In this document: piece by piece, positions 1-8,341 of the stretch
Layout of the letters: each line of letters starts with the position of its first letter
Position numbering within the stretch: the stretch's first letter is position 1
Origin: Duganella sp. OV510
GTDB lineage: Bacteria > Pseudomonadota > Gammaproteobacteria > Burkholderiales > Burkholderiaceae_D
Direction of reading: 5' to 3'
Length of the DNA stretch: 64,000 bases
Assembly (NCBI RefSeq): GCF_900100205.1
Contig: NZ_FNEQ01000012.1
Location: 62,001-126,000 of the forward strand
Translations under genes and position numbers: made by a program
Notes under the pieces: model-generated
What the model was told of the DNA's origin: nothing
What the model saw: only the letters and a program-made list of their open reading frames with translations
The model's database searches: none

Positions 1-65
1 CGCCAAGTAATCCCCATGCCGCGCGCGACGTGACGCCGTGCGCGGCGCATGAGATGATGCGGGCT

Positions 66-1388
66 ATGAAAATTTCCCGCATCCTCCACGCCGGCTACGC
101 GATTGAAAGCGGCGGCACGCAGATCCTGTTTGATCCGGTGTTTGAAAACCCGTTCAGCAGGAATTGCCACGCATATCCGGAGGTGCGGTTCGAGCTGGCG
201 CAGGTGCGCGCCTTGCGGCCGGACGCGGTATTCATTTCCCATTTTCACGACGATCATTGCTCGCTGGAGAGCCTGGACCTGCTCGATCGCGCTACGCCAA
301 TTTACCTGTATTGCCTGTTCGATGAACTGTTCGCGATGATACGCGCGCTGGGTTTCAGCAGCGTAGAGCCGTTGGCGCTGGATGTGCCGGTGCAGATCGG
401 CGCCATCGAAGTGATACCGCGCCGCGCGCTGGAGGCGGACGTCGATTCGATGTTCCACATCCGCGCCGAAGGCCTGGAAGTGCTGAACGTGGTCGATTCG
501 TGGATGGACCCGGAAACGCTGGAGCAGCTCAAACCGTTTGCGCCGTGGGACATGGTGCTGTGGCCATTCCAGACCATGCGCGAGGTGGACGTGATCGCGC
601 CGTCGCGCGCCGAGCGCGGCCCGGCCGCATTGCCGGAGGAATGGCCTGAGCAATTGCAGGCGCTGGCGCCGCGCTACGTGGTGCCGAGTTCCTGCCAGTT
701 CCGCCAGGAGCCATGGTCGTGGTACAACCACGCGCTGTTCCCGATCACCTATCGGCAGTTCGGCGCGGCGATTGCCGAGTGGCTGCCGGATGCGCAGGTG
801 GTGCGCCTGAATCCGTCGGTGTCGGTGGAGCTGGATGCGGCCGGTTTGACGCCGTCGTCGTCGCTGCCGTGGGTGGTGCCGGTGGGCGAGCAGGACGTCG
901 ACTACGAATATGATCCCGGTATCGAGCCGCCGCCGACGGCGGAGATCGCGCGTCACTTCGTGCCGCTGACGGCCGAGCAAGCCGCACTGGTGCTGGACTT
1001 CTGCCGCAGCGGACTGCTGCAGCGCTACGCAGACATGGAGCTGCCGGAAGACAGCTACTTCTCCACGCCCTGCGTATGGCAGCTGTCGGTCTACGATCAT
1101 GATGGCCAGGTGCAGCAATTCCGCTACCAGATCCACGGCGACCATATCGCGCTGACCGGCGACGAAGAAGCACCAAGCTGGTTGACCGAAATTCCGATGG
1201 CGAAACTGTACGCCGGCCTGGCGCTGGGCGAATCGCTGACCAGCATGTATATGCGCATCAACGGCGCCCCGGCGGACGCCGACATCGTCGACGATCCATT
1301 GATCCGCACGTTGTTCGACAACGCCTTCGCCGCCTACCAGGCCGCACAGTTGAAGCGCCTCATGGGTGCGCCACAGGGCCGCTCCTAA
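66..1388 (+). CDS. MBL-fold (metallo-beta-lactamase superfamily) hydrolase
   Basis: Encodes 440 residues. The first half has the metallo-beta-lactamase fold: a beta-rich start (ILHAGYAIESGGTQILFDP) and the metal-binding signature HFHDDH near residue 70, the HxHxDH motif that holds two metal ions. This resembles UlaG/YtnP-like lactonase or phosphodiesterase subgroups, but the substrate cannot be read from sequence. The second half (about residues 300-440) is not a domain I recognise. I chose the ATG at 66, which begins MKISRILHAGY, over an in-frame ATG at 30, because the extra residues look non-coding and the family fold starts here. There is no signal peptide, so it is probably cytoplasmic. 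It stands alone and converges on the flavoprotein gene downstream. Confidence 0.8.
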   Translation: MKISRILHAGYAIESGGTQILFDPVFENPFSRNCHAYPEVRFELAQVRALRPDAVFISHFHDDHCSLESLDLLDRATPIYLYCLFDELFAMIRALGFSSVEPLALDVPVQIGAIEVIPRRALEADVDSMFHIRAEGLEVLNVVDSWMDPETLEQLKPFAPWDMVLWPFQTMREVDVIAPSRAERGPAALPEEWPEQLQALAPRYVVPSSCQFRQEPWSWYNHALFPITYRQFGAAIAEWLPDAQVVRLNPSVSVELDAAGLTPSSSLPWVVPVGEQDVDYEYDPGIEPPPTAEIARHFVPLTAEQAALVLDFCRSGLLQRYADMELPEDSYFSTPCVWQLSVYDHDGQVQQFRYQIHGDHIALTGDEEAPSWLTEIPMAKLYAGLALGESLTSMYMRINGAPADADIVDDPLIRTLFDNAFAAYQAAQLKRLMGAPQGRS

Positions 1389-1441
1389 AGTCCGGTTCTG
1401 ACCCCTGTGCGTGCTGGCCAGCGCCGCGTGGCGCCGGCGTA

Positions 1442-1459
1442 AAGCTGCAAAAGCAGCTT
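1442..1459. terminator. Hairpin between convergent genes
   Basis: A perfect 7-bp stem (AAGCTGC and GCAGCTT) around an AAAA loop lies between the convergent ends of the MBL-fold gene and the flavoprotein gene. No clear T-run follows on either strand, so termination is only a guess from its position. Confidence 0.35.
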
Positions 1460-1466
1460 AAGCCTG

Positions 1467-3236
1467 CTATCGGGAGATATGCGCGGCCGGCAGGTTCGCC
1501 AGGAACTGGTGAATCTGCGAAACCACTGCCGCGCCTTCACCCACAGCGGCGGCAACCCGCTTGGTCGATGTCGCGCGCACGTCGCCGATGGCAAATACGC
1601 CCGGCACGCTAGTCTCCAGCGCAGCGCGGGACGGCAAATCGCGCGGGTAGACGCCGTTGGCGAAGTTGGCCTTGCACTGCGCCTTGGTGACGTCGAAGCC
1701 GGTGCGGATGAAGCCATTGGCGTCAACATCCACACCGCAGTCGCTCAGCCAGCCCGTATTCGGCTCGGCGCCGATGAACAGGAACACACGGCACACATCG
1801 TAATCGCGCTCGGCGTCGGCACGCGCATCGCGCACGCGTACTTGCCGCAAGCCATCCTCATCGCCTTCCAGCGCGACGATCTCGGAGCAGGTGTGCAATT
1901 CGATATTCGGCGTCGCCTGGATGCGTTCGATCAGGTAGCTGGACATGGTGGACGACAGGCTGTCCTTGCGGATCAGCATGTGCACCTTGGACGCGTAGCC
2001 CGACAGGAACACCGCCGCCTGTCCGGCCGAGTTGCCGCCACCGACCAGAATAATTTCTTCGGTCTTGCACAGCTTGGCCTCGACCGGCGACGCCCAGTAA
2101 TACACGCCCTTGCCCTCAAACTGCTTCAGGTTCGCCAGCGAAGGACGGCGATAGCGCGCACCGCACGACAGCACCACGGTCCTGGCTTGCAGCCGTTGCA
2201 GGCTGCCGCACATTTCCACTTGCAGCGGATAGGTGTCGCAGACCAGCCGCCCGGCCGGCGCCGGAATGGCGATCTCGACGCCAAACTTTTGCGCCTGCAC
2301 GTAGGCGCGGCCGGCCAGTGCACGGCCCGACACGCCGGTCGGGAAACCAAGGTAGTTTTCGATGCGCGCGCTGGCGCCAGCCTGGCCGCCGTAGGCGCGG
2401 GTATCCAGCGCCAGCACCGACAAGCCTTCCGACGCCGCGTACACCGCCGTCGCCAGCCCGGCGGGGCCGGCGCCAACCACGATCACGTCCCATACCTTGT
2501 CGGTATCCAGTTCGGGCAGCATGCCGAGGCAGCGGCCGATGTCGACCACGGTGGGATTCTTCTTGACCAGGCCATCCGGGCAGACCACCAGCGGTAGCTC
2601 TTCCGCCTTGGGCTGGTAGTGCGCCATCAGGTCGGCGGCCTGCTGGTTGTGTTCCGGATCCAGCACGATGTGCGGATGGCCGTTAGCCTGCAGGAAAGTT
2701 TGCAGCGTATGTATCCGGCCATGGCCGCGCGGCCCGACGATCACCGGTCCACCCGACGATTGCTCAATCAGGCCGACGCGGCGCAAGATCAGCGCGCGCA
2801 CGATGCGTTCGCCCAGTTCGGCATGCGCCACCAGCAGCTGGCGCAGCGATTCCGACGGCACCACCAATACTTCGACATCGCCCACCGCGTGGCCGTTGCC
2901 CAGCGCCGGACGGCCGGACAATTGCGCCACTTCGCCGCTGAACTGGCCGGGCAGGTGCGTGGTCACATACGAGGTGTTGCCGAGGCCATCATAGCGGTTG
3001 ACTTCGATGCCACCCTTGAGCACCAGCATCAGGCCGAAGCTGGTCTTGCCTGCCTCGAAAATCATCTCGCCGTTCTTGAAGCACACCACGTGGCCGAAAC
3101 GTTGCATGTGGCGCACGTCGGTGGCGCTCAGCGTCGGGAAAATCTGGTGGCTGCGCTGTTCCAGGTTGAGCAGGGCGGATGGCGCCGGCTCGTCCGGAAT
3201 TTCTTCAGGTAGCAGTTCTGCGGTGGAGGTGGACAT
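1467..3236 (-). CDS. cNMP-binding, thioredoxin-reductase-like FAD oxidoreductase
   Basis: Encodes 589 residues in three parts. Residues about 25-145 are a cyclic-nucleotide-binding (CRP-like) domain without a DNA-binding helix. Residues about 160-240 look like a glutaredoxin/thioredoxin fold without an active-site CxxC. Residues about 245-580 are an NAD(P)H/FAD oxidoreductase with the FAD motif VGAGPAGLATAVYAA, the second nucleotide motif VGGGNSAGQAAVFL and a C-terminal GDVRA FAD motif. Where thioredoxin reductases carry CATC, this protein reads GVYYWASPVEAKLC, so the redox dithiol is missing and it probably does not reduce thioredoxin. The start at 3236 (MSTSTAELL) is preferred over an upstream in-frame codon at 3359, because that extension would run across the cysM promoter region. 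It is divergent from cysM, 124 bp away. Confidence 0.82.
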   Translation of the reverse strand: MSTSTAELLPEEIPDEPAPSALLNLEQRSHQIFPTLSATDVRHMQRFGHVVCFKNGEMIFEAGKTSFGLMLVLKGGIEVNRYDGLGNTSYVTTHLPGQFSGEVAQLSGRPALGNGHAVGDVEVLVVPSESLRQLLVAHAELGERIVRALILRRVGLIEQSSGGPVIVGPRGHGRIHTLQTFLQANGHPHIVLDPEHNQQAADLMAHYQPKAEELPLVVCPDGLVKKNPTVVDIGRCLGMLPELDTDKVWDVIVVGAGPAGLATAVYAASEGLSVLALDTRAYGGQAGASARIENYLGFPTGVSGRALAGRAYVQAQKFGVEIAIPAPAGRLVCDTYPLQVEMCGSLQRLQARTVVLSCGARYRRPSLANLKQFEGKGVYYWASPVEAKLCKTEEIILVGGGNSAGQAAVFLSGYASKVHMLIRKDSLSSTMSSYLIERIQATPNIELHTCSEIVALEGDEDGLRQVRVRDARADAERDYDVCRVFLFIGAEPNTGWLSDCGVDVDANGFIRTGFDVTKAQCKANFANGVYPRDLPSRAALETSVPGVFAIGDVRATSTKRVAAAVGEGAAVVSQIHQFLANLPAAHISR

Positions 3237-3360
3237 GACGGTTCCGGATGTGAAGCTGGTTGTACGAGTGTTGCAGTCTAGCGTAAGCCGGGGGCTCTGT
3301 GGGTCGCATTCCCCCATCTGGGCTAAAATGGTTGTTTTGGCGAACTCTAACAAGAACACG

Positions 3361-4263
3361 ATGGCTTACAAGACTCTGCAAGATACGATCGGCAACACGC
3401 CCCTGGTGCAGCTGGTGCGCCTGCCCGGCGCGGACGCCGCCGCCCGCAACAATATTATTCTCGGCAAGCTGGAAGGCAACAATCCGGCCGGTTCGGTCAA
3501 GGACCGCGCGGCGATGTCGATGCTGATGCGTGCCGAGGAGCGCGGCGACATCAAGCCGGGCGACACGCTGATCGAAGCCACCAGCGGCAACACCGGCATC
3601 GCGCTGGCGATGGCGGCCGCCATCCGTGGCTACAAGATGCTGCTGCTGATGCCGGAAAACCTCAGTGTCGAGCGGCGCCAGAGCATGGCCGCCTACGGCG
3701 CGCAGATCATGCTGACGCCGAAGACCGGCGGCATGGAATATGCGCGCGACATGGCCGAGCAGCTGCAAAAAGACGGCAAGGGCATCATCCTCGACCAGTT
3801 CGGCAACCAGGACAATGCCCGCGCCCACTATGAGAGCACCGGCCCGGAAATCTGGCGCGACACCGATGGCCGCGTTACCCACTTTGTCAGCGCCATGGGC
3901 ACCACCGGCACTATCATGGGCACCTCGCGCTACCTGAAGGAACAGAATCCGGAGGTGCAGATCATCGGCGCCGAGCCGGAAGAGGGTTCGTCGATTCCCG
4001 GCATCCGCAAATGGCCGGAAGCCTACCTGCCGAAGATTTATGACCGTTCGCGCGTTGACCGCGTGGAATCGGTGTCGCAGGCGGCGGCCGAGCGCATGGC
4101 GCGCCGGATGGCGGCGGAAGAGGGGATTTTCTGCGGCATCTCGGCGGCCGGCGCCTGCGAGATCGCGCTGCGCATCTCGCAGACGGTGGAGAACGCCACC
4201 ATCGTGTTCATCGTCTGCGACCGTGGCGACCGCTACCTGTCGACCGGCGTATTCCCGGCGTAG
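3361..4263 (+). CDS. cysM: Cysteine synthase B (O-acetylserine sulfhydrylase B)
   Basis: Encodes 300 residues, the usual CysM length. It is a PLP enzyme that makes cysteine from O-acetylserine and sulfide, or S-sulfocysteine from thiosulfate, in the cytoplasm. The PLP lysine lies in NPAGSVKDRAA near residue 45. The substrate loop is EATSGNTGIALA near residue 75, and the glycine-rich phosphate clamp is GTTGTIMGTSRYL. The EEGSSIPGIRKWPEAYLP segment and the short C-terminus fit CysM rather than CysK. The ATG at 3361 begins the family-typical MAYKTLQDTIGNTPLV; longer upstream extension is non-homologous. A terminator-like hairpin follows. Confidence 0.95.
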   Translation: MAYKTLQDTIGNTPLVQLVRLPGADAAARNNIILGKLEGNNPAGSVKDRAAMSMLMRAEERGDIKPGDTLIEATSGNTGIALAMAAAIRGYKMLLLMPENLSVERRQSMAAYGAQIMLTPKTGGMEYARDMAEQLQKDGKGIILDQFGNQDNARAHYESTGPEIWRDTDGRVTHFVSAMGTTGTIMGTSRYLKEQNPEVQIIGAEPEEGSSIPGIRKWPEAYLPKIYDRSRVDRVESVSQAAAERMARRMAAEEGIFCGISAAGACEIALRISQTVENATIVFIVCDRGDRYLSTGVFPA

Positions 4264-4272
4264 AAGTAACAA

Positions 4273-4306
4273 CGCCCTCGTCCCTTGTGTAAAAGGGAGG
4301 AGGGCG
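4273..4306. terminator. Terminator-like hairpin after cysM
   Basis: The arms CGCCCTCGTCCCTT and AAGGGAGGAGGGCG form a 14-bp stem with one mismatch and a 6-nt loop. It lies 10 bp after the cysM stop and between convergent genes, so it may serve both strands. There is no strong T-run. Confidence 0.55.
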
Positions 4307-4325
4307 CTACTGGCAACCGGGCGGA

Positions 4326-4679
4326 TCAGCCCTGGTTGTTATTGGTGCCACCGCCTGGGGTTTCACCTTCTTTTGGTTTGAACTGCTTGTCGCTGATGCG
4401 GAACTTGTTGCGGCGGTCGCCCATCAGGTAACGCAGGTCACGGATGCTCAGGTCCGACACTTCGTGCATGCGGATCAGCAGCGAGGCGCCGACTGGCAGG
4501 CGATGGTGACGGATTTTGCTGATGACCGGTGGCGCCACTTCCAGTGCGCGCGACAAGGCTGCGTCGTTTTTCAGGCGCAGGTTCTCGATCAGGGTATCGA
4601 GCAGGCGGTTGGGATTGTATTGCAGCAGATCATCGCCATCCGCATCGTTGTTCATGTCTATGCCGACTTGGTTTGTCAT
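4326..4679 (-). CDS. Small helix-turn-helix-like protein, function unknown
   Basis: Encodes 117 residues. Residues about 20-85 read like a compact lambda-repressor-type helical domain (LKNDAALSRALEVAPPVIS followed by KIRHHRLPVGASLLIRMHE), where ALSRALEVAPPVISKIR looks like the helix-turn-helix. The C-terminus is charged, then Gly/Asn-rich and probably disordered. I do not recognise a named family. The ATG at 4679 is chosen because AAGGA lies about 10 bases upstream; an in-frame ATG at 4712 lacks such a site. A sigma70-like promoter lies about 120 bp upstream at the end of an A+T-rich spacer. It may be a small DNA-binding regulator, but nothing shows its target. Confidence 0.7.
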   Translation of the reverse strand: MTNQVGIDMNNDADGDDLLQYNPNRLLDTLIENLRLKNDAALSRALEVAPPVISKIRHHRLPVGASLLIRMHEVSDLSIRDLRYLMGDRRNKFRISDKQFKPKEGETPGGGTNNNQG

Positions 4680-4797
4680 GTCGTCTTTTCCTTCTGTAAA
4701 GTTGTCCTGCAAAGTACAACACTCGGGGCTTTGCTGCCGTCAATGTCCAATCCTTACCAGGAGTATTCACGCACGGACACGGATTTCAGGATAACAA

Positions 4798-4825
4798 GTT
4801 ATATAATATATACACAATTGTACAA
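4798..4825 (-). promoter_or_regulatory. Candidate sigma70 promoter for the small HTH gene
   Basis: Read on the minus strand, TTGTAC (4825-4820) and TATAAC (4803-4798) are separated by 16 bp, and the leader to the ATG at 4679 would be about 110 nt. The match is moderate, and the region is A+T-rich enough for chance matches. Confidence 0.4.
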
Positions 4826-5050
4826 CATCGCGCAATCTAATACTCGACAGCAATAAAAAAAGTCAGTCTTCCCGTGGAGTATTGTTGTCGCGTTGCAACA
4901 ATGTGTGAGAATTATACACTGACTTCTATGCTATGCTGCCCACGCACACTTTTAATTATGAATTAAAGTTAATTATATAACAATCGTTGTTGTTAAGCAG
5001 CCTATTTGATGCCTGTTAAGCACTAGTCTGCGCAAATTATTTCCAAGTGT

Positions 5051-5083
5051 CAACAAAACAATACCGTGGCGTGCGTCACGGTA
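5051..5083 (-). terminator. Rho-independent terminator of the MltB-like gene
   Basis: On the minus strand TACCGTG pairs with CACGGTA around an 8-nt loop, followed by a T-rich tract (TTGTTTTGTTG). It lies 20 bp past the stop codon and closes the MoxR / DUF58 / transglutaminase / MltB operon. Confidence 0.7.
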
Positions 5084-5102
5084 CAAGGCGTTTTACGCTT
5101 GC

Positions 5103-6254
5103 TTACATCCCTGAAGCAGCTGCTGGCGCACTGGCGCCGCCCCGCGCCAAGCGCACCGCCTGGCCCAGTTCCACCACCGACATGGCATAGAAGTAGCTGC
5201 GGTTGTATTGCGTAATCGCGAAGAAATTGTTGTTTGCGAGCCAATATTCAGTCGGATCAGCGCCGTTTTGCAAATCCACCAGGCCGTATAACTGGTCCGG
5301 TGCCGGCGTTGCCGTGGTCACGCCAGCGGCGCTCAGCTCGGCAGTGCGGTAGCTGGCTTTCAGCCCCTGCTGCAGCATCGGTTCCCAGGTGCGGTTGGGC
5401 GACACAGTAGCCGCCTGCACGATGGCGCCGGTTTGCTCGCGCTGCCAGCCGTGGCTGGTCAGGAAGGCGGCCACGCTGCCGATGGCGTCGCTGCTGGAGT
5501 TCAGCAGGTCGATCTTGCCGTTGCCGTCGAAGTCGACTGCATATTTCATCACACTGCTTGGCATGAATTGCGGCATGCCGATGGCGCCGGCAAACGAGCC
5601 TTTCAGCGACAGCGGATCGATGCCGGTCTGGCGCGCGAACAGCAGCGTGGCTTCCAGTTCGCCGCGGAAGAAGGCCATGCGCTCGCGCCGCTGCGGCGCT
5701 TCCGGATAGGAGAAGGCCAGCGTGGTCAGCGCGTCCAGCACGCGGAAGCGGCCGGTGTTGCGGCCGTAGACGGTTTCGACACCGATGATGGCGACGATGA
5801 TCTCGGCCGGCACGCCATACAGTGATTCGGCACGGCTCAGCGCCTCGGCATTTTCGTTCCAGAACTTGACGCCGGCGTCGGTGCGCACCGGGTCGATCAT
5901 CAGCTTGCTGTAGGCCTGCCAGTTCTTCGGCTTGCCCGGTGGCGCCGGCTTGACCAGTTGCACGGCGGCGTCGACATAGCGCACCTGATTGATTAGCGCG
6001 CCCAGTTCGGCGCGGTCGAAACCGTCGCGCTCGGCGACGTCATCGAGGAAGGCGCGGACTTCTTTCCAGTCGCCAAAGTTGACGTATTCGCCGGTGTAAT
6101 CGGTGGCCGGCACTTTCTTTTTCGGCGCGGCCGGCTTTTTCTTTTTCTGTTGCATGCTTGGCGGCAGCTTGTAGCCGTAGCGGTCCACCTGCGCGGTGGC
6201 CGTGGTGCCAAGGGTGGCTGCGCTCAGCAGCAGGGCGGTGATCAAAGTCTTCAT
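5103..6254 (-). CDS. Lytic murein transglycosylase B (MltB family)
   Basis: Encodes 383 residues. It is a periplasmic peptidoglycan hydrolase that cuts MurNAc-GlcNAc bonds to leave 1,6-anhydro ends. The N-terminus MKTLITALLLSAATLGTTAT is a signal peptide without a lipobox cysteine, unlike E. coli MltB. A Lys/Pro-rich linker follows (QQKKKKPAAPKKKVP), then the SLT_2 domain with PAEIIVAIIGVETVYGRNTG, where the catalytic Glu lies in GVETVYG. The segment GAIGMPQFMPSSVMKYAVDFDGNGKIDL is a family hallmark. The ATG at 6254 overlaps the upstream stop as ATGA, which implies translational coupling to the transglutaminase gene. An ATG two codons earlier (6260) is also possible, and neither has a clear ribosome site. 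Confidence 0.88.
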   Translation of the reverse strand: MKTLITALLLSAATLGTTATAQVDRYGYKLPPSMQQKKKKPAAPKKKVPATDYTGEYVNFGDWKEVRAFLDDVAERDGFDRAELGALINQVRYVDAAVQLVKPAPPGKPKNWQAYSKLMIDPVRTDAGVKFWNENAEALSRAESLYGVPAEIIVAIIGVETVYGRNTGRFRVLDALTTLAFSYPEAPQRRERMAFFRGELEATLLFARQTGIDPLSLKGSFAGAIGMPQFMPSSVMKYAVDFDGNGKIDLLNSSSDAIGSVAAFLTSHGWQREQTGAIVQAATVSPNRTWEPMLQQGLKASYRTAELSAAGVTTATPAPDQLYGLVDLQNGADPTEYWLANNNFFAITQYNRSYFYAMSVVELGQAVRLARGGASAPAAASGM

Positions 6255-8341
6255 CGGCATAAAGGTAACAGGGTTTTCAGCGTCGCCAGCGACGCCGGGC
6301 GTGATTCGGTCTGCACGGCGGCATACTTCAGCATACCGTACAGGTGCAAAAACTGCTCCATCGCAGCGTGTTTTTCCTGGCTGGCCGGCATGGCGCGCAA
6401 GCGCGCCGCATAGCTGCGCGGCCCTTCGGACGGCCCGCGCACATAACCGTGGCGCGCCTGCTGCCGGCAAAAGGCCGCGTACAAGCCGTCCAGCACATCA
6501 GTCGGCCGCCGCAGGCGTTGCCAGCGCAGCAGCCACAGCAGGCCTGCCACCAGCACCGCCGCCAGGGCCGTGCGCCAGTTGCCGAAGGCGGTGCCTAGTT
6601 CTCCAAGGAAACTTCGCTGCCTATCGGGATTGTAATCCAGTACCCATTGATTCCAAGAATTATTCAACGCGGCGTAGCCAAATCGCAGTTGCGCCAGCCA
6701 CGAATCCGGATCGTTTTGCAGGTCGATCAGCGGCCCGAGGCCGAAGGTTGCCGGCCGTGGCAGCGCCTGCGCCAAGTTGCGCTGCACCCGCTCGGGCGCC
6801 ACGGCGGCGGTTGGATCGACCCGCTGCCAGCCGTTGCGCGCAGTCCAGATTTCGGCCCAGGCATGGGCGTCGGACTGGCGCACGGTGACAAAACCGTCGA
6901 GCGGATTGCGTTCGCCGCCCTGGTAGCCGGTGACCACGCGCGCGTGCACGCCCATGGCGCGCATCAGCACGACGTAGGCGCCGGCATAGTGTTCGCAGAA
7001 GCCGGTCTTGCTGTCGAACAGGAACTCGTCAACCGCGTTGCGCCCGGCCAGTGGCGGTTCCAGCGTGTAGCTGTAGTCCTGGGCGCGGAAGCGCGCCAGC
7101 ACCGTCTGGCTGAGCTGCTGGGGGCTGGCGTCCGGCTGGCTGGTGTGCAGTTGTTGCGCCAGCGCCAGCGTGCGCGGGTTGTAGCCGGCCGGCAGTTCGA
7201 GCCAGCGCGCCATGCGTTGCGACTGTTCGCCGGCTTGCAACGTATAGCCGGTCCAGGCGCCGGTGGTGAAGCGTATGCGGCGGGTGATTGGCTCGGTGCT
7301 GAATTGCTCCATCTCGTCGGTGTCGCGCAGGCGGTAGCCGGGCAGGCTGAGCACCGGCGCCGATAGTTCCAGCAGGGCCAGCCAGCGGGTGTTGGCGGGC
7401 TCCAGCGTGGTTTCGTAGCGCACCGCCGGGCCGCGCGTGTGGATCGCGATGTCCAGCCGCTCCAGGCCGCGCTTGCGCGGCACGCGGGTCCAGGTGCGGC
7501 CGTCGTAGTCGCCCAGCACGATGCTGCGCCAGTACAGTTGATGCTGCGGTGGCGCCGGGCTGAGGAAACGTACGCGGAAGGCGACTTCGTCGGATTGCGC
7601 CAGCGACGACAGCGAGCCAGGCGCCATGCTGTCGCCCAGGCCGGTCTTGGCGCCGGCGGCGTCGCTGGGCAGGCCCCACAGCGGGCCCTGGATGCGCGGG
7701 AAGGCGACAAACAGCAGCAGCGCCAACGGCGCCGCCAGCGCTGCCAGCTTGGCCGTGGTGCGCAGGCGCTGGCGCAGCGGCGGAACGGCGCCGGTGTACT
7801 GGAACGACTGTTGCGCGGTCAGCAGCACCGTCAGCGCGGCGATGGCCCACAGCGCGCTGGGCATCGATTGCGAATACAGGAAGCTGGTCAGCAGCACGAA
7901 AAAGCTGAGGAAGGTGACGACGAACAGGTCGCGCCTGGCGTGCATTTCGAGCAGTTTGAAAGTGAGTAGCAGCACCAGCATGGCGACGCCTGCGTCGCGT
8001 CCCAACAACGTGCGGTAGGAAACATAGACGCCAGCCATCGCCGCCAGTGCTACTGGCACCAGCAGCCAGGCTGACGGCATGCGCCTGCCGCGCCAGGTGA
8101 TGGCTGCGCGCCACAGCAGCGTGACGCAGGCGAGGGTGCTGATCCACAATGGAAGGTGCGGCAGGTGTGGCGCCAGCACCATCAAGGCGGCGAGCAGCAA
8201 GAGCAGCGTGTCCGATTTGTCGCGCGTCACCCGCAGCGCCAGCCGCGCGCGTGGTCGGCCGAGCGGCGCGGACGAGCGCGTCTCTTCGGCCGGCGAGACG
8301 GTCGTAGCGGAGCGTCTGTTGTCGGGTGGCGTGGCGCTCAT
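6251..8341 (-). CDS. TgpA-like membrane transglutaminase (DUF3488 / transglutaminase-like / DUF4129)
   Basis: Encodes 696 residues. The N-terminal ~200 residues have several membrane helices (for example TLLLLLAALMVLAPHLPHL). A periplasmic transglutaminase-like core follows with the triad Cys in GFCEHYAG (about residue 449), His in DAHAWAE and Asp in RVDPTAA. A late membrane helix (ALAAVLVAGLLWLL) and a short DUF4129-like tail end the protein. The family is TgpA of Pseudomonas, where its exact substrate is unsettled. The start MSATPPDN at 8341 overlaps the stop of the DUF58 gene as ATGA; a longer in-frame extension to 8629 only covers coding DNA of that gene. The MoxR / DUF58 / TgpA order is a widespread conserved operon. 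Confidence 0.88.
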   Translation of the reverse strand: MSATPPDNRRSATTVSPAEETRSSAPLGRPRARLALRVTRDKSDTLLLLLAALMVLAPHLPHLPLWISTLACVTLLWRAAITWRGRRMPSAWLLVPVALAAMAGVYVSYRTLLGRDAGVAMLVLLLTFKLLEMHARRDLFVVTFLSFFVLLTSFLYSQSMPSALWAIAALTVLLTAQQSFQYTGAVPPLRQRLRTTAKLAALAAPLALLLFVAFPRIQGPLWGLPSDAAGAKTGLGDSMAPGSLSSLAQSDEVAFRVRFLSPAPPQHQLYWRSIVLGDYDGRTWTRVPRKRGLERLDIAIHTRGPAVRYETTLEPANTRWLALLELSAPVLSLPGYRLRDTDEMEQFSTEPITRRIRFTTGAWTGYTLQAGEQSQRMARWLELPAGYNPRTLALAQQLHTSQPDASPQQLSQTVLARFRAQDYSYTLEPPLAGRNAVDEFLFDSKTGFCEHYAGAYVVLMRAMGVHARVVTGYQGGERNPLDGFVTVRQSDAHAWAEIWTARNGWQRVDPTAAVAPERVQRNLAQALPRPATFGLGPLIDLQNDPDSWLAQLRFGYAALNNSWNQWVLDYNPDRQRSFLGELGTAFGNWRTALAAVLVAGLLWLLRWQRLRRPTDVLDGLYAAFCRQQARHGYVRGPSEGPRSYAARLRAMPASQEKHAAMEQFLHLYGMLKYAAVQTESRPASLATLKTLLPLCR

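Larger units (their letters stand above)
4680..5102. other. A+T-rich intergenic region
   Basis: These 423 bp lie between the small HTH gene and the lytic transglycosylase gene, both on the minus strand. The region is clearly richer in A+T than its neighbours. It contains the promoter at 4798-4825, the inverted repeat TTTAATT-ATG-AATTAAA near 4950, the short palindrome AACAATCGTTGTT near 4980 and the terminator at 5051-5083. No open frame with a ribosome site was found. A small RNA is possible but nothing demonstrates one. Confidence 0.5.

Noticed and set aside
4890..4930. A plus-strand promoter for a small RNA in the 4.7-5.1 kb spacer
   Set aside because: The only -35/-10-like pair (TTGCAA and TATACA) is 14 bp apart, too short to support.
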